From positions 597,773 through 661,772 of the forward strand of contig QKWP01000032.1 of NCBI GenBank assembly GCA_003550325.1: a stretch of 64,000 nt of DNA, given 5' to 3'. Below, piece after piece: positions 31,676 through 42,729 of this stretch. Numbering within the stretch: the stretch's first letter is position 1; each line of letters begins with the position of its first letter. The position numbers and the translations under genes are program-made. The stretch comes from Gigaspora rosea (lineage: Eukaryota > Glomeromycota > Glomeromycetes > Diversisporales > Gigasporaceae). Below the pieces are notes generated by a model, which was not told the origin of the DNA, did no database searches, and worked only from the letters and a program-made list of their open reading frames with translations.

Positions 31676-32020
31676 GTGTATTATTATATAATGTCTTTAT
31701 TTGAAGATGATGAAAATTTATCAATTTCAAATAATAGCAATGATTTAATAGTTGAAAATTTATCACTATCATCAAATGATTTAGTTGAAAAAGATTTGTT
31801 AGAAAAAGTTGAAGAATTAACAGAAGAAAATAATGATTTAAATCAATGGTTGGAAGATTTATTGGATGATTATTACAGATTAAAAAAGGCTGCATTTAGA
31901 ATAAAAAAAATTTTTTATTCCAATAGTATCATATTTTTTTGCTATAATTATTTTTATTATATTTATAAATTTAAATTCTGTTTGAATTCAATGTATTATC
32001 ATTTAATAAAAAAATTTTAA
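31676..32020 (+). CDS. Acidic coiled-coil protein with C-terminal hydrophobic anchor
   Basis: 114 residues from a non-ATG position; the first ATG, at 31691, gives MSLFEDDENLSISNNSNDLI. An acidic coiled coil (EKVEELTEENNDLNQWLEDL) is followed by a basic patch (RLKKAAFRIKK) and a hydrophobic aromatic stretch (SIIFFCYNYFYYIYKF), the layout of a tail-anchored membrane protein. A similar layout occurs at 37945-38136. Not recognised. Confidence 0.4.
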   Translation: MYYYIMSLFEDDENLSISNNSNDLIVENLSLSSNDLVEKDLLEKVEELTEENNDLNQWLEDLLDDYYRLKKAAFRIKKIFYSNSIIFFCYNYFYYIYKFKFCLNSMYYHLIKKF

Positions 32021-32411
32021 AGTTCTGACTTAGGGAAAAAAAAATAAAAAAGTATATGTCTAATTAGTAAAATAAATTTGAAAACTTTGAAGCTTCTATA
32101 CTATAAGTTGTAATTGAAACTAAGGACCAGAACCACAAAAGACACTAACAATTACCTGAGCCATTTACTTTAGAGCTACACAAAGCATGCAAAAACATTA
32201 AAACAGTTAAACAGAAAAAAATAAAACAACAATAAACCAAGACTTATAATTTTGTTAAATACTTTTTGATTTTGTTAACTTTATTAAAATTATTATTTAT
32301 TATTATTATTATTACTCATTATTTATTATTTATTATTTATTATTACTTAAAACTTATTATTATTTTATTATTATTACAATATTAATTATTATATTATAAT
32401 TATAAGTTAGA
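32021..32411. repeat. AT-rich spacer with TTATTA microsatellite
   Basis: Nothing coding. A TTATTA/TTATTT microsatellite runs from about 32285 to 32365. Confidence 0.7.
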
Positions 32412-32413
32412 TA

Positions 32414-35162
32414 GGAGTATTATGGCGAAGTTAAAGTTGCTCATATTAAAACTTTTTATTAACCCCATATAAACATCCAAATATTTATACCAATCAACTC
32501 GTATTATATTCAAAAATGATATAATATAAAAAAAAACAATTATAAAAATTAAAGTCGGCCAAATGATCATGATCATGTGCAATGTTATTAAACCTGGAAT
32601 TTATCGACGGGGGGTATTATGGCAAATTTGATTTTTAACAGCAAAAATCACTTTTTGTAATTTTCTAACCCGATTTTTTTTTCTATACTAGGTATAGCTT
32701 TTGGTCGACCTCTTTTTCGGGTAACTGATTTAATTTTTTTTTGGGCCGCCGCTGCTTTTTTTTGGGCTGCTACTTCTTTTTTTTGAGCGGCAGCCTCCTT
32801 TTTTCGTCTAATTTCTTCAGCTTTACGTTTAGCTTCTCATTTAACTCCTTTATTTGCTGCCAACTTTCTTCATTAGTTAAAAGTCGAGCAAATGGGAGTG
32901 TCTTTCTCTTTATTTTAGAGGGAGATGACACAGTTTCAGATGCCTCTTGAGAACTTTGAGCTTTCGAAACCGGATACTTAAGTGCCAGACGCAATGCACA
33001 TGTTCCGGGGTTCTTGTAAGTTTCTAGCTCTTCACTTAGTTTTACAATCTGAGATTTTAATAAGTCATTTTCATTTCTAAGTGAAATATAATTTTCTTTT
33101 AAATTTTTAATATTTAGGCGAGTAGAAGGAAGTTAACTTGGTTGTGCAATTGGTGATGTTAGAATTGTACTGGTTGGCTAAACAGATGGTAAATTATCTA
33201 AAATTGAATCTTTAAACTGTTTAGTTGCTAATGAAGGTCTAAATAATCATCACCAATTGCATTAGGATTAAAGAACCATATCCCAGAGGTTCTATAGGCA
33301 TTACGAATCGCTAGTGGCATATAAGTTTCAGTAAAAACGGGGCCAAGGATTTTTGCAAAGGTATGTTTGGTAACTATTTTGCTGTTGCTGTCCTTATGAA
33401 CTTTATCACTTGCTTTGCCATACTCTTTTTTTAATTTGGCAAATAGTAACTCGGACGGCTGCAAAATATGTGTCGTATGAGGTGGTAATGCGAAAAGAAG
33501 AATGCCGTTGTTGCGACAAAAGTCAATACTCAAGTAGTTAATGTGACTTTTGTGGGCGTTGAGTATCAATAGAACTGGACAAGTGGATGGGATGGAATTA
33601 ACAAAATGATTAAGATACTTCTGAAAAAGTTCTTCACACATGTATCCAGTATCTGTGAAACCCATGACAGTTCCAGGAGGTGCGCCTTCTAATAGACCTG
33701 GGATTGCATGGACACCTTTATAGATAAATAAAGGTGGTATACATAACCTGGCGGCTAAAATAGTTGGGACTATGGAAATATGCTTATGGTATTTCCGTGT
33801 ACTACTTTGTGAACTTGGCGTGCACCTTTTCGCGCAACAACTTTTCAGATTTAGGAATAAGGGCGAAACCCGTTTCGTCCATATTCCAAATCTGTGTAGC
33901 AGTGAGTGAATTTTCGTTAATAACTTTACTAAGTTTTTCAAAGTAATCCTTCACAATAGTCGCATTGGCTCTTTGGGCGCGTGCTTCTGATAACTCCTGG
34001 GAAACACAAAACAATAATTCAGGATGATCCCTCATGAAGCGCGCCCACCAATCTTAACCTGGCCCACTATTTCCAAAAGGATGTGTTCGCTTATTTAGTC
34101 TCAAGATCTCCATTACACAATGGTTAACACCAGACTTGTTAGACCAAATCCGAGTCTTTGTATATTAATACAATAGCCCACAAGCTGATTTTCCTCATGC
34201 TCGGTAAGTATATTTGGTAGACCTGAACGATTAAGAGGACCATTATTTTTTACAGCACGTCGAAGAGTTGTTTCAGGAATTCCAAAACTTTTTGCAACAC
34301 TATTAACGCTTGGGGTTTAGAATTAGGAGAGCATTTATTTAATTCATTAAGTGCTGCTTGAATAGCGTTTCGCTGAGTAATATAAGAGACCATTGGCATG
34401 TTAGTTTATTACAATCTTTAAAAGTATCGCATAGTATTCTATCTTTAAAGTATCGTGATAACGTAGCAAACTATGTACTTTCATGTAACGCGTGAGCTAG
34501 TTCAATAAATTCTACTTTTTATTAAAATGAGCAAGTAAATATCGATGACTGATCTAAAATTTATCGTATCAGTCATTTAAAACGCGCTTGAAAAAAGAAA
34601 GAAAAAAAATAAAAAAAAACCGAAAAAAACCGAAAAAAAAATGAAAAAAAACCGAAAAAAACGGTGAAAAATGTAAGTATGAACACTAGCAGCTCGTCAC
34701 TTTTTCAAAAGCTGCTTTAAAAGCCTCTAGCACTTTGCTTTTAATGTTTTATAGCTAATGCTTTTACAGTAATAATGTCGGAAGGACAAAGAGAACCATA
34801 TGCTTTTGTAACTAGTAAAGGATTTAATAAGGCAGCAAAATTTGCAGTAATTATTTGTGCTACAAACTAAAATGCATCAAATTTTATTGGTTTAATTTTA
34901 AATTTTGAACTTATCGCATTATTATTAGTAGTTCTTCGTAATATTGATGCATTTTTTGTTGCAATGTATAACTGATGGTTCATCATAATACCCGATAATA
35001 TCTAATCTAGTATTCTGCCTTTCATATCTTGTGATCTAGTAGTCCAAATTGGACGATTTTTATACCATTTGAATCCTCTTATTAAGAGGATTCGAATAGT
35101 GAAATAATTATCCGATTTGAATCACAGGATCACAAGATATTGCAAATTCGCCATAATACCCC
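32414..35162 (-). mobile_element. Pogo-like (Tc1/mariner superfamily) transposon with TA duplication
   Basis: Flanked by TA (32412-32413 and 35163-35164). The left end is GGAGTATTATGGCGAAGTT and the right end, reversed, is GGGGTATTATGGCGAATTT. A second copy of the end motif (GGGGTATTATGGCAAATTT) lies inside at about 32613, so the element may be nested or internally rearranged. It carries a decayed transposase on the minus strand. Near the right end is a 23-bp palindrome, GAATCCTCTTATTAAGAGG plus ATTC (about 35076-35098). Confidence 0.75.
32648..34399 (-). pseudogene. Pogo/jerky-like DDE transposase, decayed
   Basis: Start at 34399 with MPMVSYITQRNAIQAALNEL, a psq-type helix-turn-helix. The catalytic core reads IWNMDETGF (first Asp, about 33890), then PVLLILNAHKSHINY (about 33560), where the second Asp (usually LDGH/LDNH) is Asn, then LPPHTTHILQPSELLFAKLK (about 33450), where the third acidic residue (usually LQPLD) is replaced. 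The C-terminus is a Lys/Ala-rich tail with an AT-hook-like KRGRPK and a stop at 32648. Frameshifts occur near 34040 and near 33830. Catalytic losses and stops make it inactive. Closest to Tigger/jerky-type DDE endonucleases. Confidence 0.85.
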
Positions 35163-35334
35163 TATCTACCTTATATAAAAAAATTATTATTATTATTATT
35201 TTGAAACATTTTAAATGTTATTATTTAATTATTACTAATATTATTTACAAAATTTTGAAAAATTTAAGAATTTTATTTACAAAGATAATTAAAATAAATA
35301 CAAAAATTATTTGTAAAATAATACGATGATTTCT

Positions 35335-35681
35335 ATTTACTTTTTCAATTCTTCTTCGCCGCTCTCTATTTTCTTCTTCCAACTCTCTATTCTCTTCTTC
35401 CAACACTCTATTTTCTTCTTCCAACTCTTCAGCTTCTTCGACCCTTCATCTTTCTACATTTGCAACTCTTCTTCTCAACTCTCCATTTTCAGCTTCTAAG
35501 TTTGCTGCCCAAGCCCTCTACCTATTTCGTTCTAGAATCATCTGCTCATATTAACTTGCTTGCAGAAGGGCTTTGACATCGGGAGGATTTATTTCTTGCA
35601 AGGCTCTTGATAGTCTATTAGGCGGTTTTGGAGCCTCGCTATTCGAGAAAGAACGGAATCAGCTTTCTTAGTACGAGTCAT
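35335..35681 (-). pseudogene. Coiled-coil protein fragment with EEENRxLEEEN repeats
   Basis: From ATG at 35681, MTRTKKADSVLSRIARLQNR. After a frame change near 35620 the body reads ALQEINPPDVKALLQAS, AANLEAENGELRRRVANVER, then EELEEENRVLEEENRELEEE and ERRRRIEK. Three in-frame stops sit at codons where Gln, Gln and Arg fit best (TAA, TAG, TGA), each explained by one C-to-T change. A heptad-rich, strongly coiled-coil protein found here beside a transposon. Function unknown. Confidence 0.6.
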
Positions 35682-35699
35682 CTATAAAATAAAAATAAT

Positions 35700-37280
35700 T
35701 AGAAACAACTATTTCTAAGCATTATGTATACTGAAAAAGGGGAAAATAAAATGAACACAAGTGCGTTGGCTACCACACTTGTGAAAGACTAAGTTGTAGC
35801 AGAAAATATCTACTGGGGCGACTACTACAGTGGTAAAACTGAATGTAGAGTGCTCACCCAGACATAGAAGACCAGTTTCGCACACAGCAAGTGCTGAGGC
35901 TAAGCTCATAGCCGGAAAGTATACACACCTGGAGAGGAGCATAACGATGTAAAGCAACGTAAAGCAGAAAATTCAACAAAGTTTTCAAACAACAAAGTTT
36001 ATCTAAAAGAAAAAGAGATAAATTAATTTAGACAAGGAATAAAGAAAAGAACAAGAGAAAAGAATATTAACCAAGGCAGTTGGGAATGAAAATTTTTAAG
36101 AAGCAATGAACATCCAAGACTCAGAAATTAATAGAATCTAACGATTACAAGGATTATTTCAAAATGGAAAATCAATTAACTGTAAACAAAACAATGAGAA
36201 TCACAACAATAATGATGTGATTTACAGAATTAGAAATTAGATCTTGTATGAACACCAATCAGAATCATAAAAGCTAATTTTAGATGAATTAGCCTAGAAA
36301 GTTCAGAGACCTCACAATTTTAAGGGGAGAAAACAACAATAAAATTACCAAAATACATATTAAGCAAAATTTTTGACAAGTTTTGACAAGTTTTGACAAG
36401 TATTCTTGAACATTACCATGCGAAATTTTGTACATGAATAATGCAAATACAAAACATATGGAAATCACAAAGATAAGCATGAGATAAATTCTTTGCTGTA
36501 CCAGAAAAATAAGAAGTACAACAATTGTATCATTGATTAAAGTTTCCAGGCACAATTATGTATGAATAACCAGTTCTAACAATTATACATAATAATAGAT
36601 GTGTATATCCAAATTAATTTCCAAATTAAGCAAACAACCATCGATTTAACAATTTCCCCAACATTTTAAAAATATTGACAAAGAATACAAAATCCCAAAA
36701 ATAGAAAAAGTACTAGAAACAGAAACAGACCCAGGTACACTAATTATTCAAGCAATAGAATCCAAATAGAAACTTCTATTGTTTAGTCTCAAACCTTAGC
36801 CATATCTATTAAATTAATCACATGCTAAAATCAAGTAAAGGAACTATTAAAAGAAACAGAGTTTAATGAAGAACCAAATACAGATACGAATTTTATAATT
36901 GGATAGTATATAATTCTTTTTAAAAATTATACTGCTTTACTAAAAGGATTAGAGAAGAAATTTACAGAGTAAATTTTCTTAAAAGGATAGAAATGTTATA
37001 GAATAAATAGTTATTATTTATTATTTTATTATTTTATTTTATTATTTTGTTATTATTATTACATTTTTTATATTGTTTTTGTTGAAAAAAACATCCAACT
37101 AAAAAGCTTAACAAATATCAATTGATCAAAATTAATAACAACCTATATCATAAAATCATAATACAAAAACCAGAAATTACTTTTTAATTAATTTAAAACA
37201 CTTTATTAAAAAATTATACTTGGTTTTGCAGTAAAAATAGAAATTGCAATAATTATTAAAAACAATAATCAATAGACAAC
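35700..37280. other. No intact gene
   Basis: 35715-35957 is less AT-rich and could be coding debris (minus-strand frame with CETGLLCLGEHSTF), but nothing is recognised. A 12-bp unit, AAGTTTTGACAA, is repeated three times at about 36369-36405. The rest is AT-rich. Confidence 0.45.
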
Positions 37281-37566
37281 AATTCAATTCTATCAAATGA
37301 TTTATTCAGAATGGAAAATTATAAATTATATTAACAAAAATAGATTTGATAATCATAAATTAAATCTTAAATGCATTAAATTATAAAATTTATAAAGATA
37401 ATACCAGTAGAATAAATAGAATTAATTTTAATGAACTGGAAATATATAGAGATTTATGTAGAAAAAAATAATAGTAAACAAGTAAAACAATTTGCAATAG
37501 AATTTAAGTTAAAATATGATAAAATTTCAGGTAATATAAATGGAAAAGAAGTAAAAGATTTATAAT
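37281..37566 (+). pseudogene. HNH endonuclease remnant, copy a
   Basis: Around 37312-37380 one frame gives SEWKII followed by NYINKNRFDNHKLNLK, which matches the HNH core DHxNxxxxDNxxxNLR as seen in the copies at 38.7 and 39.95 kb. The first His/Asp pair is changed (NY). A downstream in-frame segment, MNWKYIEIYVEKNNSKQVKQ and NINGKEVKDL (37433-37565), also has a partner after copy b (ENLNGKEVKY), so the two copies share a C-terminal domain. Stops lie in between. Confidence 0.5.
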
Positions 37567-37651
37567 TTTTTTTATTTTTCTAATAAATAATGATATATTA
37601 AATTTAATCAAGTATATAAATACCATTTTATTCTAAAATATAATATAAAAA

Positions 37652-37876
37652 ATGAAATTAACAAAATTATTAATTATTGCTTTTATATGCTTTTCAAGCA
37701 TATATGTAATTGTAAAACTATACAATTATGTGGTTGTCATAAAAAGAGAAAATGTTTTTTTGTTTCTAACAAAAAGTTTTATTATATTTTTTATATTTAA
37801 TATTTTTAGTTCAAACAATATTATTTTTAATAATTATATAAATAAAGGATCTATAAAATATAATTTCAATATTTAA
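37652..37876 (+). CDS. Small hydrophobic protein, unrecognised
   Basis: 74 residues, MKLTKLLIIAFICFSSIYVI start with signal-peptide-like or transmembrane character, a second hydrophobic stretch (SFIIFFIFNIF). It precedes the coiled-coil ORF at 37945. AT-rich sequence favours such frames by chance, so the gene is doubtful. Confidence 0.25.
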   Translation: MKLTKLLIIAFICFSSIYVIVKLYNYVVVIKRENVFLFLTKSFIIFFIFNIFSSNNIIFNNYINKGSIKYNFNI

Positions 37877-37944
37877 ATTCAAAATAATAAATGATTTGAC
37901 TATTACAATGAAAATAAAATAAAAATAATAAAAATCTTGAAAAA

Positions 37945-38136
37945 GTGCAAAAAAATAATAAAAGTTCAAAGGGAAACAATCAAATTTTAGAGAAAACAAT
38001 TAATAATCTTGAAGAAAGAAATAAAAAATTGGATAAAAAAATAAAGAATTATATAGAAAAAAATAAAAATTTATTTTTAATATTATTAAAATTATTTTTA
38101 TATTATTACTTTTTGAAATATTATTATTTAGTTTAA
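37945..38136 (+). CDS. Small Lys-rich coiled-coil ORF with hydrophobic tail, unrecognised
   Basis: 63 residues: a charged coil (KTINNLEERNKKLDKKIKNY) followed by LFLILLKLFLYYYFLKYYY. The layout is like 31676-32020. It may be a tail-anchored protein or a chance ORF. Confidence 0.3.
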   Translation: MQKNNKSSKGNNQILEKTINNLEERNKKLDKKIKNYIEKNKNLFLILLKLFLYYYFLKYYYLV

Positions 38137-38429
38137 TACAAAAAAAATTGAAGGATTTTTTATTACATTTTTATGTTTATGTGCAGCATCAATTGTTAGT
38201 TATTATTCTTAAAATTATTTAAAAATACTTTTCATAAATTTTTTTTATGTTTTTCTCTTCAAATGAATTCAACACTATCACCATAAAGCCTCAAATATAA
38301 TAACATAGTGTGAAAGATACAAACCTAGGTTCAATATCCTATACTGCTATACATAATAAAATTTATTGACTTAAAGAAATCTAAAAATTATAAAAGTATT
38401 TAGAAATTCTTTAGTTTAATTTGTGAAAC

Positions 38430-38985
38430 AAAATATCTAATTGGCAAGAAAAATTTCCGAGTTTTGAAGTGTTATCTGGTTGGTCTAAAGTACCAATTAT
38501 CAAACCAAAAGAAATCAAATGTATATTGAATTGTAAAAATTAATGCAACTCTTTTTCTTGTAGTCAAAACACAATTACATTTCTTACAGATTTTAATAAT
38601 ATTAAATTAATTAAAAATCATACTTGGTAGTAATAAATAAGGAAATACATATTATATTTTTCAAAAATTAAAAATAAAGCTACAAAATTTCATTCAAAAT
38701 TGGAGATTTACAGATCATATTAATAGATTTGGATTAGATAATTGTAAATCAAATCTAAGAAAAACAACTTCAAGAATAAATCATTTAATTGTAAATTATA
38801 TAAAAATAATATATCAGGTTATAATGAAATTGCTTTTTGATAAAACTTATAATCATTAGAGATTTAAATGGTATGAAAATAGAAAATAAAAAACAAATAT
38901 TTTAAATTAAACAACAAGCTATTAATTTTTAAAAAGAACACGATAAATTAACAGAAAATTTGAATGGAAAAGAAGTAAAATATTA
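38430..38985 (+). pseudogene. HNH endonuclease remnant, copy b (best preserved core)
   Basis: LSGWSKVPIIKPKEIKCIL (about 38485-38540), then FNNIKLIKNHTWY (about 38585-38630), then the HNH core WRFTDHINRFGLDNCKSNL plus RKTT (38700-38770). The order, with a Trp-containing strand before a DHxNR...DN...NLR core, fits HNH endonucleases of the homing/AP2-associated type. Stops and shifts separate the parts. The C-terminal segment (ENLNGKEVKY, ending 38985) resembles copy a. Such enzymes cut DNA at a metal-bound HNH site. Confidence 0.6.
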
Positions 38986-39775
38986 ATTATTTTTAATAAT
39001 ATTTAAAAAAGATTTCCATAAATCATTTTTATATTTTTGTCTAAATATAAATTCATATAATAAAGGTTTAATAATATTTTTTCTTCTTTTTGATTTTGGA
39101 ATAAAAATTTTGCGTAAATTCCATGTACTTTCTATTGTATTTGTGTAAATTTTTCTAATTCTTTGTCTAGGATTTGGTCTTGAATGATTTGTTTGTATAT
39201 GTTTCATACCAAGACTTTCAAGATTTTGATAACCAAGCCAAGAATCTGTAAATATAGTTGATCCAGGTTTTACATGCTGTTTTATAATTCTTGTAAGTGT
39301 TTCGGTATTACGATTATTGACAGCTTCAAAAAAAAATTTTTTTTAATATTTTTTTTCTTTTTAGGTCTTTGAACACCTCCAATAACCCAGAAATTATTAA
39401 ATAAAGATTCATCAATTTCAACTATTTGTTTTTGACCACCAATTATTGTATCTTCTGGTGTTAAAAAATTAATAGCTAAATTTTTAAAATCTTTAATAAA
39501 TTTACAAATACTAAGTCTAGCAATATTAGTAATATCATGAATCTGTTGAATTTTAAGTTTATGAATCCAATAATATCCAATTAACAAGATATCATTACAT
39601 TTTAGACAGTGTTGAGAAAAAAAAGTGTTTTTAAAAAATTATATTTAAGATAAAGATATATTTCTCCATTACAGAATTGACATTTTTTAGAAGGTTTAAT
39701 AATATTTTCTTTGATTAAAAATTCAATACATTCTTTTTTATCAAAAAAAATTTTATTTAAATTTTGAATATTCAT
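38983..39775 (-). pseudogene. Merlin/IS1595-like (ISXO2) transposase with DDE triad visible
   Basis: Start at 39775 (MNIQNLNKIFFDKKECIEFL). Zinc-ribbon-like Cys pairs CQFC and CLKC (about 39600-39680). The ISXO2 domain follows: GGQKQIVEIDESLF (first Asp, about 39410), WVIGGVQRPKKK, a frameshift in an A/T run near 39335, then GSTIFTDSWLGYQNLESLGM (second Asp, about 39245), and IYTNTIESTWNLRK (Glu, about 39140). All three catalytic residues are kept. The length (about 250 residues) is usual. Breaks near 39630 and 39335 make it a pseudogene unless they are sequence errors in homopolymers. Terminal repeats were not found. Confidence 0.82.
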
Positions 39776-39884
39776 TTTTATTAAAAATTAAATATAATTA
39801 ATTGTACAATATATAGTTTTTTTAAATATAATTAATTAAATAACTATTATAATTCCTGTAATTTTATTATGCTCTAAATTATTT

Positions 39885-40000
39885 TCTTTTTTTTGTTGTT
39901 TTTCTGAGATTAATTTCACAATTATCACAACCTTTTCGATTAATATGATCTATCATTTTCCATTTTGAATAAAACATTGGATAAAAACTAATAGTGAATT
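39885..40000 (-). pseudogene. HNH endonuclease remnant, copy c
   Basis: The minus strand at about 39975-39890 reads KWKMIDHINRKGCDNCEINL then RKTTKKRK. It shares DHINR-x-G-x-DNC-x2-NLRKTT with copy b. It lies on the opposite strand, beyond the Merlin remnant, so the Merlin unit sits between two HNH remnants. Confidence 0.55.
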
Positions 40001-40840
40001 ATTTATTATATTTGTTGCAATATAATAACTATTACTTTTTTATATTTATAAGAACACCAAGTATGATTTTTAATTAAAGTAGTTTAAATCAGTTAAGAAA
40101 GTAATATTTTATTTAATTTTAACTTCAAGAAATTGCTTAAAATTAATTTTAACAAGGCAATATTCATTAAGTTTATATTTTGGTTTATCAGAATTCTTAT
40201 ATTTATTCATAACATAATAATCTCAAAGTTTTTGAATTTATCTTTCCAATTAGACATTTGTTTCAAAAATAAAATAAAGAAATCCAAATACTTATATTTT
40301 TTTTATAGTTCTGAGTCAGAATTTAAAAAAAAGAATAATATGCTTTTGCGCAAATAAAATAATTCTTAATCTAGTACCATGCGCAGCATAGTATGTGAAT
40401 TTAAATCCAAAAATATAGCCGCAGTTACTGCGGGTGTATTTATGGATTTAATATTCACATTACATTATTATTTTTGTTTGCTCCTGTGGATAATGTTACT
40501 AGGAGTACAAAAAATATAGAAATAGCTTATTTTTAGATTGATGAATTTTTTGAAAAACTAAAAAATGTACTAATAAAAAGTTGTCCAAATGCTACTTAAT
40601 GGCACTTTTGAAGTTTACTTAGTAAAATTTAGGCTTTTATATATAGTAACTGCTAACAATTTCTTTAAAAAAAATATTCTTTTGAAGGTTGCTTATTTTT
40701 GGAAACATATAGCATTATAAACCCAATATTGGTTCAAAATAAATCCAACATTGGTTTAAATAAACCTAATCTTGGTTCAAATAAACATCATTTTGGTTAA
40801 AATAAACCTATTCCTATTTATTTAAACCCAATTTTGGTTA
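40001..40840. other. No gene seen; dispersed repeat pieces
   Basis: Contains a ~70-bp repeat (about 40438-40508) shared with 11102-11175. Around 40720-40820 are five or so copies of AAACCCAATATTGGTTCAAA-like units (TTGGTTTAAATAAACCTA), which reappear after the foldback at about 41380-41440. Confidence 0.6.
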
Positions 40841-41360
40841 AGTAGTAATCCACATAAAATCAGCAGTATGATCATAATAAAATCTGGGGTTAAGTCTTAT
40901 ATAAGTTATTATAATAGAGTGGAATCTGTAGCTGCCTCAAAGTAAAGTTATTTTTTTACTAAGTTAATCTTTCTTTAAGCTTTAACTAAAGTTGTAAAGC
41001 TTATTTTTATAATTCTAACAGTAGTGAAATTGTTAAAATTGGTCAGGTAGTTCTTGAGATGTCTTAACTTTTTTTTTTGTTATACATATAAAATTTCTTT
41101 GCAATTTTTTATATGTATAAAAAGATAAAAGTTAAGATATCTCAAGAACTACTAGGCCAATTTTACTAATTTTATTATTATTAGAATCACAAAAATAAGC
41201 TCTACAACTTTTGTTAGAGCTTGAAGAAAGATTATCTTAAAAAAAAAACTTTATTTTGAGGTAGCTACAGATTCTACTCTATTATAAAACTTATATAAGA
41301 TTTGCCCAAATTTTACTATGATCATACAGCTGATCTTATGTAGATTACTACTTAAATAAA
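40841..41360. mobile_element. Foldback element, ~250-bp inverted arms
   Basis: The left arm begins AAGTAGTAATCCACATAAAA and the right arm ends with its complement (about 41330-41355). Both arms contain GTAGCTGCCTCAAAGTAAAG and its reverse, and TCTCAAGAACTAC/GTAGTTCTTGAGA, meeting at an AT-rich centre near 41100. Mismatches are few. Outside both arms sit the same TTGGTTCAAATAAACC tandem units. No coding region. Confidence 0.8.
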
Positions 41361-41978
41361 TTTGTTTTTATTTATTTGAACCTGATTTTGGTACAAATAA
41401 ACCTGATTTTGGTTCAAATGAACCCAACTTAGATTCAAGCAAAAAGTTATCAAATAAGGACTTATATAATATTACACAATATTAGTTTTGTGCAACCAAA
41501 AATTTTTTTTGTAAAATTAGTGCAATGAGCTTTTGTATAACATATATGCATATCTTTGTTACACAAACATGTAATTGGTCACAATAGGGTCTTCCAATAC
41601 GTGATTCCAATTATTTTAAACTATAGATACAATACCAACTTTTTTTTTTGTTAGAATGAACATACCGGTAGTATGGAATATAGCGCAATAGTCAGATAGA
41701 TAGAGCATAATAGTTAGTATATAGTTTACAATAGTATTCTTTTTTTATATATATAGTACTAACATTTTTTGTTAGAGTACAAAATATAGTACGATAGTCG
41801 ATAGACGAAGCACAATAGATTAGTATGTAGTTTATGATAGTATTCATTTTTTTATATATGTACAGTACTAACTTTTTTTTGTTAGAACAAACATAGTACA
41901 AAATATAGCGCGATAGTAGATGGATGGAGCACGATAGTTTGTATATAGTTTATGATAGTATTCTTTTTTTATATATAT

Positions 41979-42631
41979 CCTTTAATTTGTTATACAGGCA
42001 TATTTGCCTGTGAAAATTTTAAAATTTTAAATTTTTAAATAAAACCTTAAATATTAATTTTAGCTATATACTTTCTAAGTAAAAAATATAATATTAGTTC
42101 TGTTTTATCAACTTTATTATAAAATTTTTTTAAAATTATTAAAAAACTTTAATATAATAAAAGTTTAAAGTTTTTGTTTTGGAACTTTTACTATAGAATT
42201 TTTTCTTTAGATTTTCTCAAATTTTATATGTTCCCGTTTATAAAAAAAATTTTCACTTCTAATACAAGTCCTAATTGTTACAAGTAAATCATTTAAAGTC
42301 AAATAATGAAAGTTGACATCCTTTATATAAACTACAAAGTTGTATAAGAAACTATATTTTTAAACCCAATATTTAAAGAATTCGCCAAGATATTGTAAAA
42401 TATTTTTTTGGTTAAAAAATTTCTTTAAAATTTAATATTTCAGCTTATAAGCAATATAAACTTTTTGTCTTATAATATAAGTTTAAATAATTCAAAAATA
42501 TAATCTTTGTTCTTAAATATTATAATACCAAATTTTATTTAAATATCTTAAATAATAAAAAAACTAGATAAGAGGTATATTTATAGTAATTATACAAGCA
42601 AATTTGCCTGTGAACCTCTACAAAGTAAGGG
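41979..42631. mobile_element. 653-bp insertion with CCYTTAMTTTGT ends and palindromic subtermini
   Basis: Left end CCTTTAATTTGT, right end reversed CCCTTACTTTGT, both abutting the satellite's TATATATA tract. Near each end lies a palindrome, ACAGGCATATTTGCCTGT (left) and ACAAGCAAATTTGCCTGT (right). The interior is AT-rich without coding sequence. The target duplication is obscured by the TA-repeat flanks. Confidence 0.55.
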
Positions 42632-42729
42632 ATATACAGTACTAACTTTTTTTTTAGTTAAAACGAACGTAGTATGGAACATAGCGCAATACGTAGTATG
42701 ATAAATGTAGTATAATAGTTCAGGGTGTA

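Noticed and set aside
27499..32020. Integrated large DNA virus or Polinton
   Set aside because: No capsid, packaging ATPase, protease or DNA polymerase motif found; kept only as an open possibility in the findings.
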